From positions 1 through 64,000 of the forward strand of contig LNEI01000015.1 in the NCBI GenBank assembly GCA_001464455.1: a stretch of DNA of 64,000 nucleotides, written 5' to 3'. The notes under the pieces were generated by a model, which did no database searches, was not told the origin of the DNA, and saw nothing but the letters and a program-made list of their open reading frames with translations. The translations under genes and the position numbers were made by a program. This document shows, piece by piece, positions 1-8,784 of the stretch (the first letter of the stretch is position 1; each line of letters starts with the position of its first letter). Source of the DNA: Acidobacteria bacterium Ga0077534. GTDB taxonomy: Bacteria > Acidobacteriota > Blastocatellia > Pyrinomonadales > Pyrinomonadaceae.

Positions 1-2975
1 CCCGGAAGAGGGATACCAATGATCGCATCATCTGCTGCGGAACCCGCTACGAATGTGCCTCCTGCCGGTATCGTGGCACCCGCAGTACTGACAAACGTGT
101 AGTTCGGATTCGCGGTCTGTCCGACTCCCAAGGTCAGGTTAAAGACCTGCGGCGAAGCTCCTCCCGTGAATGTCACTGTCAATACCAGATTGATCGTGCT
201 CGCACAGGCTACCGAGTTGCTCGTGGATATCTGGAACGGCGTCGTATTGGTCTGCGTTCCGCCGGCAGCGATCGTCGGGTATGCCGAATTCGGCTGCGAG
301 ATCGTAACCCCAGGAGTTGTCGTCGAAAGAACTGCACTGACAGCTGTAGCCGCCACATCAGGGCTGGCGTTTGAGAGGGCAATGTTTACTGTATTGCACT
401 CATTTGGCTCGATCAGATTGTTACCGGACGTAACCGTCGGCGTTCCGGCCGAAAGCAAAGCGTTAACCGTCGCAGAGTTAGCATTATAGGCGACCAGAGC
501 GAAATCCTGATCGGTCGTATCGGCATTTCCGGGAACGCCGTCACCGGCGATGTTTGTTCCGCGTACGAAGATCAACACCTGAGTTCCGGTCGCAAGAGTG
601 CCTGCGGGAATGAAGACTGATTCGATGTTGTTACGTGCATCGGCGGTTCCGCCTGTGCTCGAGTTAGCGCCGGTGAAGACATTTCCGCGATAAGTATTGC
701 CGCCTGCGACAACCTCGAGATCGAGGTTATTGACAAAAGCATTACCTGTCGTCGCGCCCGGAGCGTCTGTAAACGCCATCGTGACCCGGAACGGTTTAGC
801 CCCGTCGACGATCGTCGCTCCAAAGGCCTTCGACTCACCAGTCGCTCCGATCATATCTGCCGAGGCTTGGTCGCGAATGATTCTCGGTGTCGTGTCAAAC
901 GCGGTTCCAAGGTTCATCATGCCGAACCCTTGCGAATTCGACGGAAGCGTGTCGTTTGCTGCGGCACCCGTCATATAACGCGACGAATTGACGATGTAGG
1001 CCTTGTTCATTGCCGGGCTCGGAGGAGCACTGCCGGCGGGGGTTCGATTGTTTGCGATGTAAGCCGGGTTGTTTATGAACTGCTGATAGACCAGAGCCGC
1101 ACCACCTGCTACCGCAGGGTTCGAATGGCTCGTACCCGAAGATGCGGTATACCATGCCTGGCCGCCACCCGGAAAAAGGCCGCCGGCCAAACCGCCGCAC
1201 ACGCCGTCGTTTCGAAATCCGGGATCACCGGTCCCCAACCCGGTAGAACCATTCGTTACGTAGGCGATACCAGAAACGTGAGTACCTGGTGCCTGGATGT
1301 CAGGTTTGATACGAAGGTCGTCGGTCGGACCGCGGCTTGAAAAGCCAATGATGTCATTGGCGCTGTCAGCTCCTGCATCACCCGTATTACATCCGTCGTT
1401 GCCCCCAAATGGATGAACATTCTCAGCGGCTCCAACGGTGAAGACATTCTTCCCGGTTCCAGGAGATCCGATCGTGTTTGCGCCGGATCCAGAATTTCCG
1501 GCGGAAAAGGTGATCAGCATCTCCTGATTCCCTGCGGTTCCAGCTTGTGCGTCACGCACGAGTCCATCGTAGGTTTGGGCATTTGCATTATAAGCTCCCC
1601 CGACCGATGCTCCCCAACTGTTTGAACTGATGCGGGTGCCGCTCGCATAACCGCCCGATATCATGTTCGGAATATTCGGTGACGTAAAGTTCGGATCAAA
1701 GATCACAGAGTTCGCCATCCGAACAAACGGAGCAACACCAAGTGCGTATCTAAATCCCTGCAAGTCCTGATGAGGAGCAGCTCCAAATGGAGCCCCTGAA
1801 GTCGGGACGTATCCGCCAACGATACTCATATTCAGCTGACCATGCCCGCTAAGGCCAAGGCCGCCATCCGCTGTCGATGCGTTACCCCACCGCCCTTTGT
1901 ACATAAAACGGCTCGTGCCAGACGGAGTAGAGCTTCCGATGGGACGATTACCGCCTTCAAATAAAGCAAAGTGTCGTGCCGCTACCGGCCCCGCGTTTGC
2001 ATTTGTAGCGATGGTTCCGGGGTCTGCTCCGGTTGGATTACGGTCCGCTCCGTCATCTGTGACGTCGACGATAAAGCCGGATGAATTGAACTGACCCTGA
2101 GTAAAGCCCCAAGCCGTCAGGAGATCGAGATAATTGCCAGTATTCGGAATATTGCCCGTTATATTCCCGGCGAGGATCATGTTCTGCCGTTCATCCATTT
2201 GCTTCGGCTCAATATACGGATTGATAGAGATCACATCACCGCGTGAGGCTATCTCCTGCACCCCTTCCGGTGATAGAGCGACTACAAGGTTGACGTAGTG
2301 ATGAAAATTGAATTCCTGCTTGACCGGAGCAGTCTCGATCTGTCCGATGCGGCTGCGAGTCGACTGATTCGCTACCGGATCGTTGAATAGCTGGACCTCA
2401 AAATAGCCGGTCGGACTTTCGATCTTCCGTTCTGCTTCTTTCTCGTTCTCTCCCAGGCTACGGAACACACGAGGTTGGATCCTGTGCTCAGCCTTGTACT
2501 CGCCGATCCACGTGATACCTGAATCACCACCGCGATTCGCATCCATGTGAAGCCGATTCATTTCATTAGCATCACCGTAAACCAGGTAGGCATAGTTTGG
2601 GATGTAATCGACGACCGCTACGCCACTTGCGTCTAGAGCGTCTCTCCATTCGCCTTGAATAGGACCGCTGTATTTGACGAGTCTCATTTCCTTTCCGGAA
2701 AAGCTCTCGCCGCTTCCGGGGGCAAGACGATTGGGTGCAGATCGGGTATCGATCGGCCCAACGTTAAGCAAAATACTGTCGGGCTGCTCGTCCCGAGCGA
2801 TCTGCGACGCCAAGCGATCCTGCCCGGCCTCCCGTTGTATCTGGTCTTTCTGACGTTTATTTTGGGCGTCAGCCTGCCAAGAAATGATCCCAAATACTCC
2901 TAAGCATACAAGTACGCCGAGAGCAGCTAGTGTTCGCCTGCCGAAGCGATTTTTTGACTTTGCGGTCCTGATCAT
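1..2975 (-). CDS. Secreted subtilisin-like (S8) serine protease, N-terminal part; 3' end beyond the window
   Basis: The frame is open from ATG at 2975 to the left edge, giving about 991 codons without a stop. A GAGGAG ribosome site lies just upstream. Residues 1-40 are a basic stretch plus a hydrophobic segment, an export signal ending near ADAQ. A long propeptide-like region follows. The S8 triad is visible: Asp307 in VTDDG, His378 in SGHGQ, Ser616 in SGTSHSNP, with the oxyanion Asn in SSNSWG. Spacing fits the Kp43-like branch, and the following beta-rich domain (FRVTMAFTDAPG, NNLDLEV) fits that branch's C-terminal jelly roll. Asn/Thr-rich Ig-like sequence continues to the edge. It is probably an extracellular general protease. 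It has its own promoter and no functional link to the sugar genes. The substrate is unknown. Confidence 0.9.
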   Translation of the reverse strand, partial: MIRTAKSKNRFGRRTLAALGVLVCLGVFGIISWQADAQNKRQKDQIQREAGQDRLASQIARDEQPDSILLNVGPIDTRSAPNRLAPGSGESFSGKEMRLVKYSGPIQGEWRDALDASGVAVVDYIPNYAYLVYGDANEMNRLHMDANRGGDSGITWIGEYKAEHRIQPRVFRSLGENEKEAERKIESPTGYFEVQLFNDPVANQSTRSRIGQIETAPVKQEFNFHHYVNLVVALSPEGVQEIASRGDVISINPYIEPKQMDERQNMILAGNITGNIPNTGNYLDLLTAWGFTQGQFNSSGFIVDVTDDGADRNPTGADPGTIATNANAGPVAARHFALFEGGNRPIGSSTPSGTSRFMYKGRWGNASTADGGLGLSGHGQLNMSIVGGYVPTSGAPFGAAPHQDLQGFRYALGVAPFVRMANSVIFDPNFTSPNIPNMISGGYASGTRISSNSWGASVGGAYNANAQTYDGLVRDAQAGTAGNQEMLITFSAGNSGSGANTIGSPGTGKNVFTVGAAENVHPFGGNDGCNTGDAGADSANDIIGFSSRGPTDDLRIKPDIQAPGTHVSGIAYVTNGSTGLGTGDPGFRNDGVCGGLAGGLFPGGGQAWYTASSGTSHSNPAVAGGAALVYQQFINNPAYIANNRTPAGSAPPSPAMNKAYIVNSSRYMTGAAANDTLPSNSQGFGMMNLGTAFDTTPRIIRDQASADMIGATGESKAFGATIVDGAKPFRVTMAFTDAPGATTGNAFVNNLDLEVVAGGNTYRGNVFTGANSSTGGTADARNNIESVFIPAGTLATGTQVLIFVRGTNIAGDGVPGNADTTDQDFALVAYNANSATVNALLSAGTPTVTSGNNLIEPNECNTVNIALSNASPDVAATAVSAVLSTTTPGVTISQPNSAYPTIAAGGTQTNTTPFQISTSNSVACASTINLVLTVTFTGGASPQVFNLTLGVGQTANPNYTFVSTAGATIPAGGTFVAGSAADDAIIGIPLP

Positions 2976-3127
2976 GTTTTGAAACTCCTCGTTAATTTAA
3001 GGGTTGAAAACCCCAAGAAATAAGCTTCTGCCAACGCATTTCAACGAAAATGGCGAGCCTAAGACAAATTGAAGTTCCGGAAAGTCCGAAACCAGAATTT
3101 TTGACGTTTGAAAATTAAATTGTTTGG

Positions 3128-3157
3128 AGTATAAAACGGTAAGTGCGGAAATGTCAA
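3128..3157 (-). promoter_or_regulatory. Sigma-70-like promoter of the S8 protease
   Basis: On the minus strand TTGACA (3157-3152) is followed after 18 nt by TATACT (3133-3128), close to the -35/-10 consensus. Transcription would start near 3120, leaving a leader of roughly 145 nt before the ATG at 2975. This is the clearest conventional promoter in the window. The 234-bp gap 2976-3209 holds nothing else I can name. Confidence 0.65.
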
Positions 3158-3209
3158 CGCTTTGCGAAGAGAAATCCTGAAGGTCCCGAGAATGTTACTG
3201 CGTTAACGT

Positions 3210-5042
3210 TTACGACGCCCCACAGATCTCATCGATCGCTTCGGAGTATTTCTCGTCGATTATTGACCGCTTGATCTTTAGCGTAGGAGTCATTTCCCCT
3301 TTGTCGATCGAGAACTCGCGGGGCAGGAGGTATACGCGTTTGACGCGTTCGTAGTCGGAGAGTTCGCGGGTCAGGTCGACAGCGTCTTTTTGGATGCGTT
3401 TTACAAAATGCGGATCTTCGCACAGCTCTTCGCGGGAGCGCTTGATGTCATGCCCAGCAGCCGACATCTCTTCTTTCAAAGCGTCCCAATCCGGCACGAT
3501 GAGCGCTCCGACCTGTTTGCGGCCCGAGCCGACGACGAGCGGTTGAGAGATGAGCGGACTTTGCTTTAGAAGACTCTCGACCTGAAGCGGTGCAATGTAT
3601 TTACCGTTTGAGAGCTTAAAGAGGTCCTTGATACGGTCGGTGATGTAGAAATGTCCGTCTTCGTCCACGTAGCCAACATCTCCGGTATGATAAAAACCTT
3701 CGCTATCGATCGCGGATGCTGTAGCTTCCGGATTGTTATAGTAGCCCCGCATGACGTTCGGGCCGCGGACGAGGACTTCGCCGTCTTTTTCGGCGATCTT
3801 CATTTCGATCCCTTCAAATGGAGTTCCGATCGAGCCGACCTTGTTGTCATCCGGGCGATTCGCACAGGTAACGCACGCCTCGGTCATTCCGTAACCCTGA
3901 AGGATCGGGATTCCCGCTGCCCAGAACGCATAGCTAAGCTTCTTCGACAAGGGAGCTCCGCCGGAAACGAAAAACCTCAAACTGCCGCCGACGCCGGCCC
4001 GCCATTTTGAAAAGACCAGACGGTTCGCTATCGCGTGCTTTGCTGCCAATGCGGGCGAAACTGAATTGTTGTTATCTTTTGCTGACCAATAGTCCTGACC
4101 GACTTCCAGAGCCCAATCGAAGAGCTTGGTCTTCCAGCCACCAGCCGCCTTACCTTTCTTAACGATCTTATGATAAACCTGCTCAAAAAGACGCGGCACC
4201 GCCGTCATTATCGTCGGCTTTACTTCCTGCAAATGCGACGCGATCTGGTCAAACGCGGCACAATAATGGATCGACACGCCATTCGAACAAAGTACGTAGA
4301 AAACCGTCCGCTCAAAGATGTGCGAGAGCGGCAGAACGGCGAGGCTGCGGTCAGTCGATTTGATCGGCAGCCCTTTTGAGACCGCCACGACATTTGAGAC
4401 AAAATTTTCGTGCGAGAGCATCACGCCTTTTGGCTCACCGGTCGTGCCTGATGTGTAGATGATGGTCGCGAGGTCGGACGATTGGATCCGTGCGAGCGAG
4501 TTCTCGACGGCGTCGGCATCGATCTTGGTAAACTCGTCACCCTTTTTTTCGACATCACTTAAGGCCAAGGCCCGGCTATTTCCCGCCGGAATGCCTTCGC
4601 TTTCGAAGAAGATCAGTTTCTCGATGTGTTCGACACTGTGTATCGCATTCTCGGCGTGTTTCCAGAGCTTCTTGCCCGAGATGAAGAGCATCTTCGCTCC
4701 GGAGTTTTCGAGGATGAACCTGATCTGCTCGACCGCCTGCGTCGTATAGATCGGAACGTTGACCGCACGAAGGCTGAGAATGGCGAGGTCGACCATTGAC
4801 CACTCCGGCCGATTTTCTGAGATGATCGCGACGCGGTCGCCTTCTTTTACGCCCAGGGCTGCGAGGCCCATGGCAATGCGTTTGACGCGTTCGATAACCT
4901 CGTCGCCACGCAGATAACTCCACGCGTCGCCGACTTTGAACGCCAGAGCGTCCCGCTTGTTGTGTCGCCGGAACGACTCAAAACAGTAATGCGGGATCGT
5001 CTGCGGTAGATTTTCGAAACCTATTAGGTTCTCAGCTATCAT
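3210..5042 (-). CDS. fadD: Long-chain fatty-acid-CoA ligase (AMP-forming)
   Basis: The 610-aa ANL-superfamily enzyme activates a fatty acid to its CoA thioester via an acyl-adenylate. The P-loop YTSGTTGEPKG lies at about residues 196-206. GYGMTE follows near 390, then YHTGD and the hinge ITDRIKDLFKLSNGKYIAP. The length and the long insert resemble bacterial FadD15-type ligases. It follows the MaoC hydratase by 56 bp on the same strand, so the two may be co-transcribed and act together in acyl-CoA metabolism. Nothing ties it to the rhamnose genes beyond shared orientation. The chain length of the substrate cannot be read from the sequence. Confidence 0.92.
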   Translation of the reverse strand: MIAENLIGFENLPQTIPHYCFESFRRHNKRDALAFKVGDAWSYLRGDEVIERVKRIAMGLAALGVKEGDRVAIISENRPEWSMVDLAILSLRAVNVPIYTTQAVEQIRFILENSGAKMLFISGKKLWKHAENAIHSVEHIEKLIFFESEGIPAGNSRALALSDVEKKGDEFTKIDADAVENSLARIQSSDLATIIYTSGTTGEPKGVMLSHENFVSNVVAVSKGLPIKSTDRSLAVLPLSHIFERTVFYVLCSNGVSIHYCAAFDQIASHLQEVKPTIMTAVPRLFEQVYHKIVKKGKAAGGWKTKLFDWALEVGQDYWSAKDNNNSVSPALAAKHAIANRLVFSKWRAGVGGSLRFFVSGGAPLSKKLSYAFWAAGIPILQGYGMTEACVTCANRPDDNKVGSIGTPFEGIEMKIAEKDGEVLVRGPNVMRGYYNNPEATASAIDSEGFYHTGDVGYVDEDGHFYITDRIKDLFKLSNGKYIAPLQVESLLKQSPLISQPLVVGSGRKQVGALIVPDWDALKEEMSAAGHDIKRSREELCEDPHFVKRIQKDAVDLTRELSDYERVKRVYLLPREFSIDKGEMTPTLKIKRSIIDEKYSEAIDEICGAS

Positions 5043-5098
5043 CGGCGGCGTTTAGTTAATCGTATATACTGACAAATCAGCGGCTCCAAGTCCAATAG

Positions 5099-5521
5099 TT
5101 ACGCATGGTTAGCGGGCGCTTCTAAATCGAGAAGCATGATCACTGCCTCGCCCGTAACAACGGTCTCGCCATTTTGATTGGTGCAAAGGGTCGAGAGCGT
5201 GACGATATTCTTATCCTCGCGTATGCGTGTAACGCGGGCTGTGGCGGTAACAAGATCCCCCTCGAAAACCGGATGGGTAAAATTCAGCGTCTGCGATAAA
5301 TAGATCCCGGCGAGGCCGGCAGGGCCATCGGCGAGAAGTGCAGAGATAAAAGCCGCACTCAACATTCCATGGGCAATCGGGCGTCCGAATTTGGTGGCCC
5401 GGGCAAATTCCGCATCGAGATGGATCGGGTTCCGGTCGCCCGAAACGTCGGCAAAGCGGCGGATTACCTCCGCCGTCACGTGCCGTTCTCTTGAAAATTC
5501 GTCACCGACTTTTAGCTCCAT
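5099..5521 (-). CDS. MaoC-family (R)-specific enoyl-CoA hydratase
   Basis: The 140-aa single hot-dog-fold protein carries the hydratase motif GDRNPIHLD, with Asp29, Asn31 and His34 as the expected catalytic residues, followed by GRPIAHGML. Family members hydrate trans-2-enoyl-CoA to (R)-3-hydroxyacyl-CoA in polyester synthesis or beta-oxidation bypasses. It lies between xylB (39 bp upstream) and fadD, probably in one transcript. The fatty-acid role is inferred from family and neighbour. Confidence 0.88.
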   Translation of the reverse strand: MELKVGDEFSRERHVTAEVIRRFADVSGDRNPIHLDAEFARATKFGRPIAHGMLSAAFISALLADGPAGLAGIYLSQTLNFTHPVFEGDLVTATARVTRIREDKNIVTLSTLCTNQNGETVVTGEAVIMLLDLEAPANHA

Positions 5522-5560
5522 AAGAAATCCTCGACTGAAGGCAACGGCAATAAGAAAAAT

Positions 5561-7036
5561 CTAAGCACCTGCCTCTTTAAGAGCGGAATATAGACGCCGA
5601 TATATGTCGTAATTTTCGCCAAGCCGCCGGACGGCTTCTTCTCGCGGGTCAAGCCGGAGCGAAACGCGGATGGCGGCATCGCAGGCATCTTCTACAGAGT
5701 CCCATGCGCCTACGCCGACGCCCGCGAGGATCGCCGCACCAAAGGCAGCACCTTCGTCTGCGGCGATAGTTTCGACGGTTTTGCCGAAGACATCTGCCTG
5801 GATCTGACGCCACACAGGCGAATGCGAACCGCCGCCGCCGAGGCGAATATTTCCGACAGATGCACCGAGCGATCTGAATATCTCGAGAGCGTCCCGGAGG
5901 CTAAACGCCACGCCTTCCATCACCGCTCTGACAAGATGCCCGCGGGTGTGGCTGGCGGAAAGTCCGACGAAGGCGGCCCTCGCGTGCGGGTCAAGATGCG
6001 GGGTTCGCTCGCCCATCAGATACGGCAGCCAGATAGCACCATCGGAACCAGGCGGCACGCCAGCCGCTTCCCGGCCTAATTCATCGAAAGACATTCCGCC
6101 GCCGAAGTTGTCGCGAAACCACTTCAGGCTCATCCCGGCGCCGAGCGTGACGCCCGTCATGTGCCAACGGCCGGGCATCGCGTGGCAAAGCGTGTGTGTG
6201 CGGCCATCGGGGTCAACCTTTGGTTCGCCGGTGACTATAAATATGACGCCGGAAGTTCCGATGGTCGCACTGACCATGCCGGGACGGACGATCCCCATCC
6301 CGATGGCCCCGGCTGCATTGTCGCCGGCACCGGCGACGACCGGCGTACCTGCGATCAGGCCGGTTTCCCCGGCACCCGCCGCGGAAATGCGTCCTGTGAT
6401 CTCAGTCGACTCATAAGCCGTCGGCATCAGGCTCGCGTCGAGTTCCATCAAGTCGAGCATTTCGCCCGACCAGCGGCGACCACGGACATCGAACAAGAGC
6501 GTTCCGGACGAGTCTGCGACATCGCTCGCTTTATCCCCGGATAAACGCAGTCGAACATAATCCTTGGGCAGCAAAACTGTGCGAACCTTCGCCCAATTGT
6601 CCGGCTCATTCTCACGCAGCCAGAGCAGTTTTGGAAGTGTGAAGCCCGTGATCGCCGGATTTGAGACGAGTTCGATCAGCTTTTTTCGCCCGACCTTTTC
6701 CGTTATCTCGTTACATTGCTTTTCTGTACGCTGGTCGCACCAAAGCAGTGCGGGACGGATCACCTCGTCTCGGTCATCGAGAAAGACCGAGCCGTGCATC
6801 TGACCGGAAAACCCGACCGCCGCGATGCTTTCCGCCGAGACGCCGCCCGATAGAACGCTCCGGATCGCCTCGCACGATGCCCGCCACCAATCTCTGGGGT
6901 CCTGCTCGGCCCAGCCGATCTCGGGCGAAGCAAACGCCGCGTGTTCAGCCGTCGCCGAAGCAATTACGCTCCCCGCCGTGTCGATAACAACAGCCCGCGA
7001 ACCGCCTGTCCCGATGTCGATGCCGAGGAAATGCAT
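5561..7036 (-). CDS. xylB: Xylulokinase (FGGY carbohydrate kinase)
   Basis: The 491-aa protein has FGGY architecture. It starts with the phosphate-binding strand LGIDIGTGGSR, has GFSGQMHG at 75-82 (typical of xylulokinases) and LLPKDYVR near 156. The expected catalytic base is Asp239 in AGAGDN. It would phosphorylate D-xylulose with ATP in the cytosol. The start lies 6 bp after the stop of the LacI regulator, so the two are surely co-transcribed and LacI may respond to this kinase's pathway. No xylose isomerase is present in the window. Another ketose substrate is possible. Confidence 0.88.
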   Translation of the reverse strand: MHFLGIDIGTGGSRAVVIDTAGSVIASATAEHAAFASPEIGWAEQDPRDWWRASCEAIRSVLSGGVSAESIAAVGFSGQMHGSVFLDDRDEVIRPALLWCDQRTEKQCNEITEKVGRKKLIELVSNPAITGFTLPKLLWLRENEPDNWAKVRTVLLPKDYVRLRLSGDKASDVADSSGTLLFDVRGRRWSGEMLDLMELDASLMPTAYESTEITGRISAAGAGETGLIAGTPVVAGAGDNAAGAIGMGIVRPGMVSATIGTSGVIFIVTGEPKVDPDGRTHTLCHAMPGRWHMTGVTLGAGMSLKWFRDNFGGGMSFDELGREAAGVPPGSDGAIWLPYLMGERTPHLDPHARAAFVGLSASHTRGHLVRAVMEGVAFSLRDALEIFRSLGASVGNIRLGGGGSHSPVWRQIQADVFGKTVETIAADEGAAFGAAILAGVGVGAWDSVEDACDAAIRVSLRLDPREEAVRRLGENYDIYRRLYSALKEAGA

Positions 7037-7042
7037 TATTGA

Positions 7043-8050
7043 CTACGTCGCCTTTCGCGGCGGGGCGGTCGAGTCGCGCTGGACGAGCGATGTGGGGATC
7101 TTTATCTCGATACCCTGCTGATGCGGCTTGTCGACTGTCAGCAAAAGAGCCTCAACGGCACGGCGGCCGATCTCGACGCGAGGCGAAAAGACCGTCGTCA
7201 ACGCCGGTTCGGACAAACTCGCGAAAGAAATGTCGTCGAAGCCGATAATGGAGATGTCCTGCGGCACGCGGAGCCCGGCGGCCTTGAATTCCTGCATCGC
7301 TCCGAGTGCCATGAGGTCGTTTGCGACGACGACGGCGGTTGGCCGGTCCTTCTCGGCGAGGATCTGACTCGCCGCGAGTCGTCCGCCTTCGAAACGAAAG
7401 TCGCCTTCGAACATCCTCGGCTCTACTTCGTTCGGCAGATGGCGTTTCATGGCGTCCGAAAACGCCTCCCATCGGACCGCAGCCGAATATATCTCGTGCG
7501 CTCCGCCGATGTGGACGATATTGGTGTGCCCCAGTGAGACCAGATGCCGAACCGCCTCGTCGATGCCCGCAGCGTAATCGAGATTTATCTTGCTAGAGCG
7601 CTCGCCGACGAAGCCGAGGTCCTGAAAAACGAAGCTCGTCTTCTTCCGCTTCGCCTCTTTAACGAGGGCCTCATCGAATTCGGCGGTCATCAGGATGATG
7701 CCGGCCACCTTCATCTGGATCAGCCTCTGGACGTATTCGAGCGTGCGTTCCGTTTCGTAATTGGTGTTGAGCAAAAAGAGGTTATAACCGGCCGCGATGA
7801 CCGATGCCTCGACGCTTTTGATAATTTCGGGGAAAAACGGGTTCGCAATGTCCGAGACCAGCAGGCCGATGATCTTGCTGCGCCCGAGCGCGAGCATCTG
7901 GGCGTGGGCGTTCGGGTGATAACCGAACTTCTTGATCGCCAGCTCGACCTTTTCCCGCGTCGGGTCCGAAACGTATTTTGTCTTGTTGATCACATGCGAA
8001 ACGGTCGCCGTCGAAACGCCCGCTTCCCGTGCAATATCCTTGATCCGCAT
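7043..8050 (-). CDS. LacI-family transcriptional regulator
   Basis: The 335-aa protein has an N-terminal LacI helix-turn-helix (IKDIAREAGVSTATVSHVIN, residues 3-22) and hinge. A periplasmic-binding-protein-like effector domain starts at IIGLLVSDIANPFFPEI. It heads the xylB-maoC-fadD gene run. It is the only recognisable regulator in the window, so it is a candidate for the AANCGNTT boxes found in front of rhaD, GH28/SBP, the two TonB genes and GH51. That assignment is inference. Equally it may control only xylB. No Shine-Dalgarno is obvious before its ATG. Confidence 0.9.
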   Translation of the reverse strand: MRIKDIAREAGVSTATVSHVINKTKYVSDPTREKVELAIKKFGYHPNAHAQMLALGRSKIIGLLVSDIANPFFPEIIKSVEASVIAAGYNLFLLNTNYETERTLEYVQRLIQMKVAGIILMTAEFDEALVKEAKRKKTSFVFQDLGFVGERSSKINLDYAAGIDEAVRHLVSLGHTNIVHIGGAHEIYSAAVRWEAFSDAMKRHLPNEVEPRMFEGDFRFEGGRLAASQILAEKDRPTAVVVANDLMALGAMQEFKAAGLRVPQDISIIGFDDISFASLSEPALTTVFSPRVEIGRRAVEALLLTVDKPHQQGIEIKIPTSLVQRDSTAPPRKAT

Positions 8051-8156
8051 CTGTAAGAAGGTAGATTAATTCCCGGTAAAAATCAATTAGTTCACGGTTT
8101 TAGCTCCGGCAACGGTTCCCGGAGTTTCGGTCTGCCCTACGGGGCTTCTCCTGGAC

Positions 8157-8512
8157 TGCTCCCGGAACCTCTGAAACTGCTCCCGGAACGTCTGGGATTG
8201 CTCCCGAAACCTCTGGGATTGCTCCCGAAACCTCTGGGAGTGCTCCCGGAACCTCTGGGAGTGCTCCCGGAACCTCTGGGAGGGCTCCCGGAACCTCTGG
8301 GAGGGCTCCCGGAACCTCTGGGAGGGCTCCCGGAACCTCTGGGAGGGCTCCGGAACCTCTGGGAGGGCTCCCGGAACCTCTGGGACTGCTCCCGGAACCT
8401 CTGGGAGTGCTCCCGGAACGTCTGGGAGGGCTCCCGGAACGTCTGGAACTGCTCCCGGAACGTCTGGAACTGCTCCCGGAACGTCTGGAACTGCTCCCGG
8501 AACGTCTGGAAC
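8157..8512. repeat. 21-bp tandem repeat, 17 copies
   Basis: Seventeen head-to-tail units with core CTCCCGGAACCTCTGGGAG plus two linker bases. Unit 10 (8346-8365) lacks one C and is 20 bp. Variation is patterned: GGAACG/CTGGAAC units cluster at the right end, CCGAAAC/GGGAT units at the left. Most units contain the inverted pair CTCCC/GGGAG, and each GGGAG also faces the next CTCCC, so two alternative hairpin registers exist. Open frames on both strands are artefacts of a 21-bp period; the single-base loss breaks the heptapeptide frame. Together with the hairpin cluster at 8558-8703 it fills the 734-bp gap 8051-8784. Confidence 0.9.
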
Positions 8513-8557
8513 TGCTCCAGTCCGGGGAGCGTCATGAAAAGTCTTGGGCGGATCGCA

Positions 8558-8703
8558 GCTCCCTTAGGAGCGACCTGTCTGTAGAAAGCAACCGACCGAT
8601 CCCGCCAAACCCCTTTAGGGGTGACATCCACTCGGGGCCGCTCCTACGGAGCTTTGGCGGACATATCCCACCGCATCCTACAAACATTCCGCTCCTACGG
8701 AGC
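8558..8703. repeat. Cluster of small REP-like hairpins
   Basis: Four short palindromes: GCTCCCTTAGGAGC (8558-8571), ACCCCTTTAGGGGT (8609-8622), and GCTCCTACGGAGC twice (8640-8652 and 8691-8703). They share the GCTCC/GGAGC theme and look like a degenerate intergenic repeat element. Bases 8704-8784 after it contain nothing recognisable. Confidence 0.6.
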
Positions 8704-8784
8704 TTAAAACCTTCCTAAACCGCGATCGATGCTCCCCAGTTCGCGCTCCAGTCGCCGTTCCAACCGGCTCTCCATTCGCCTGCT

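Noticed and set aside
8157-8512. Possible CRISPR array
   Set aside because: Units are contiguous with no unique spacers, and no cas gene is nearby.
8137-8631. 164-aa minus-strand frame with QFQTFRE heptads, and a 128-aa plus-strand frame over the same region
   Set aside because: Both are products of a 21-bp tandem repeat that is open in several frames. A one-base deletion in unit 10 breaks the heptad pattern, and no ribosome site or export signal supports a gene.
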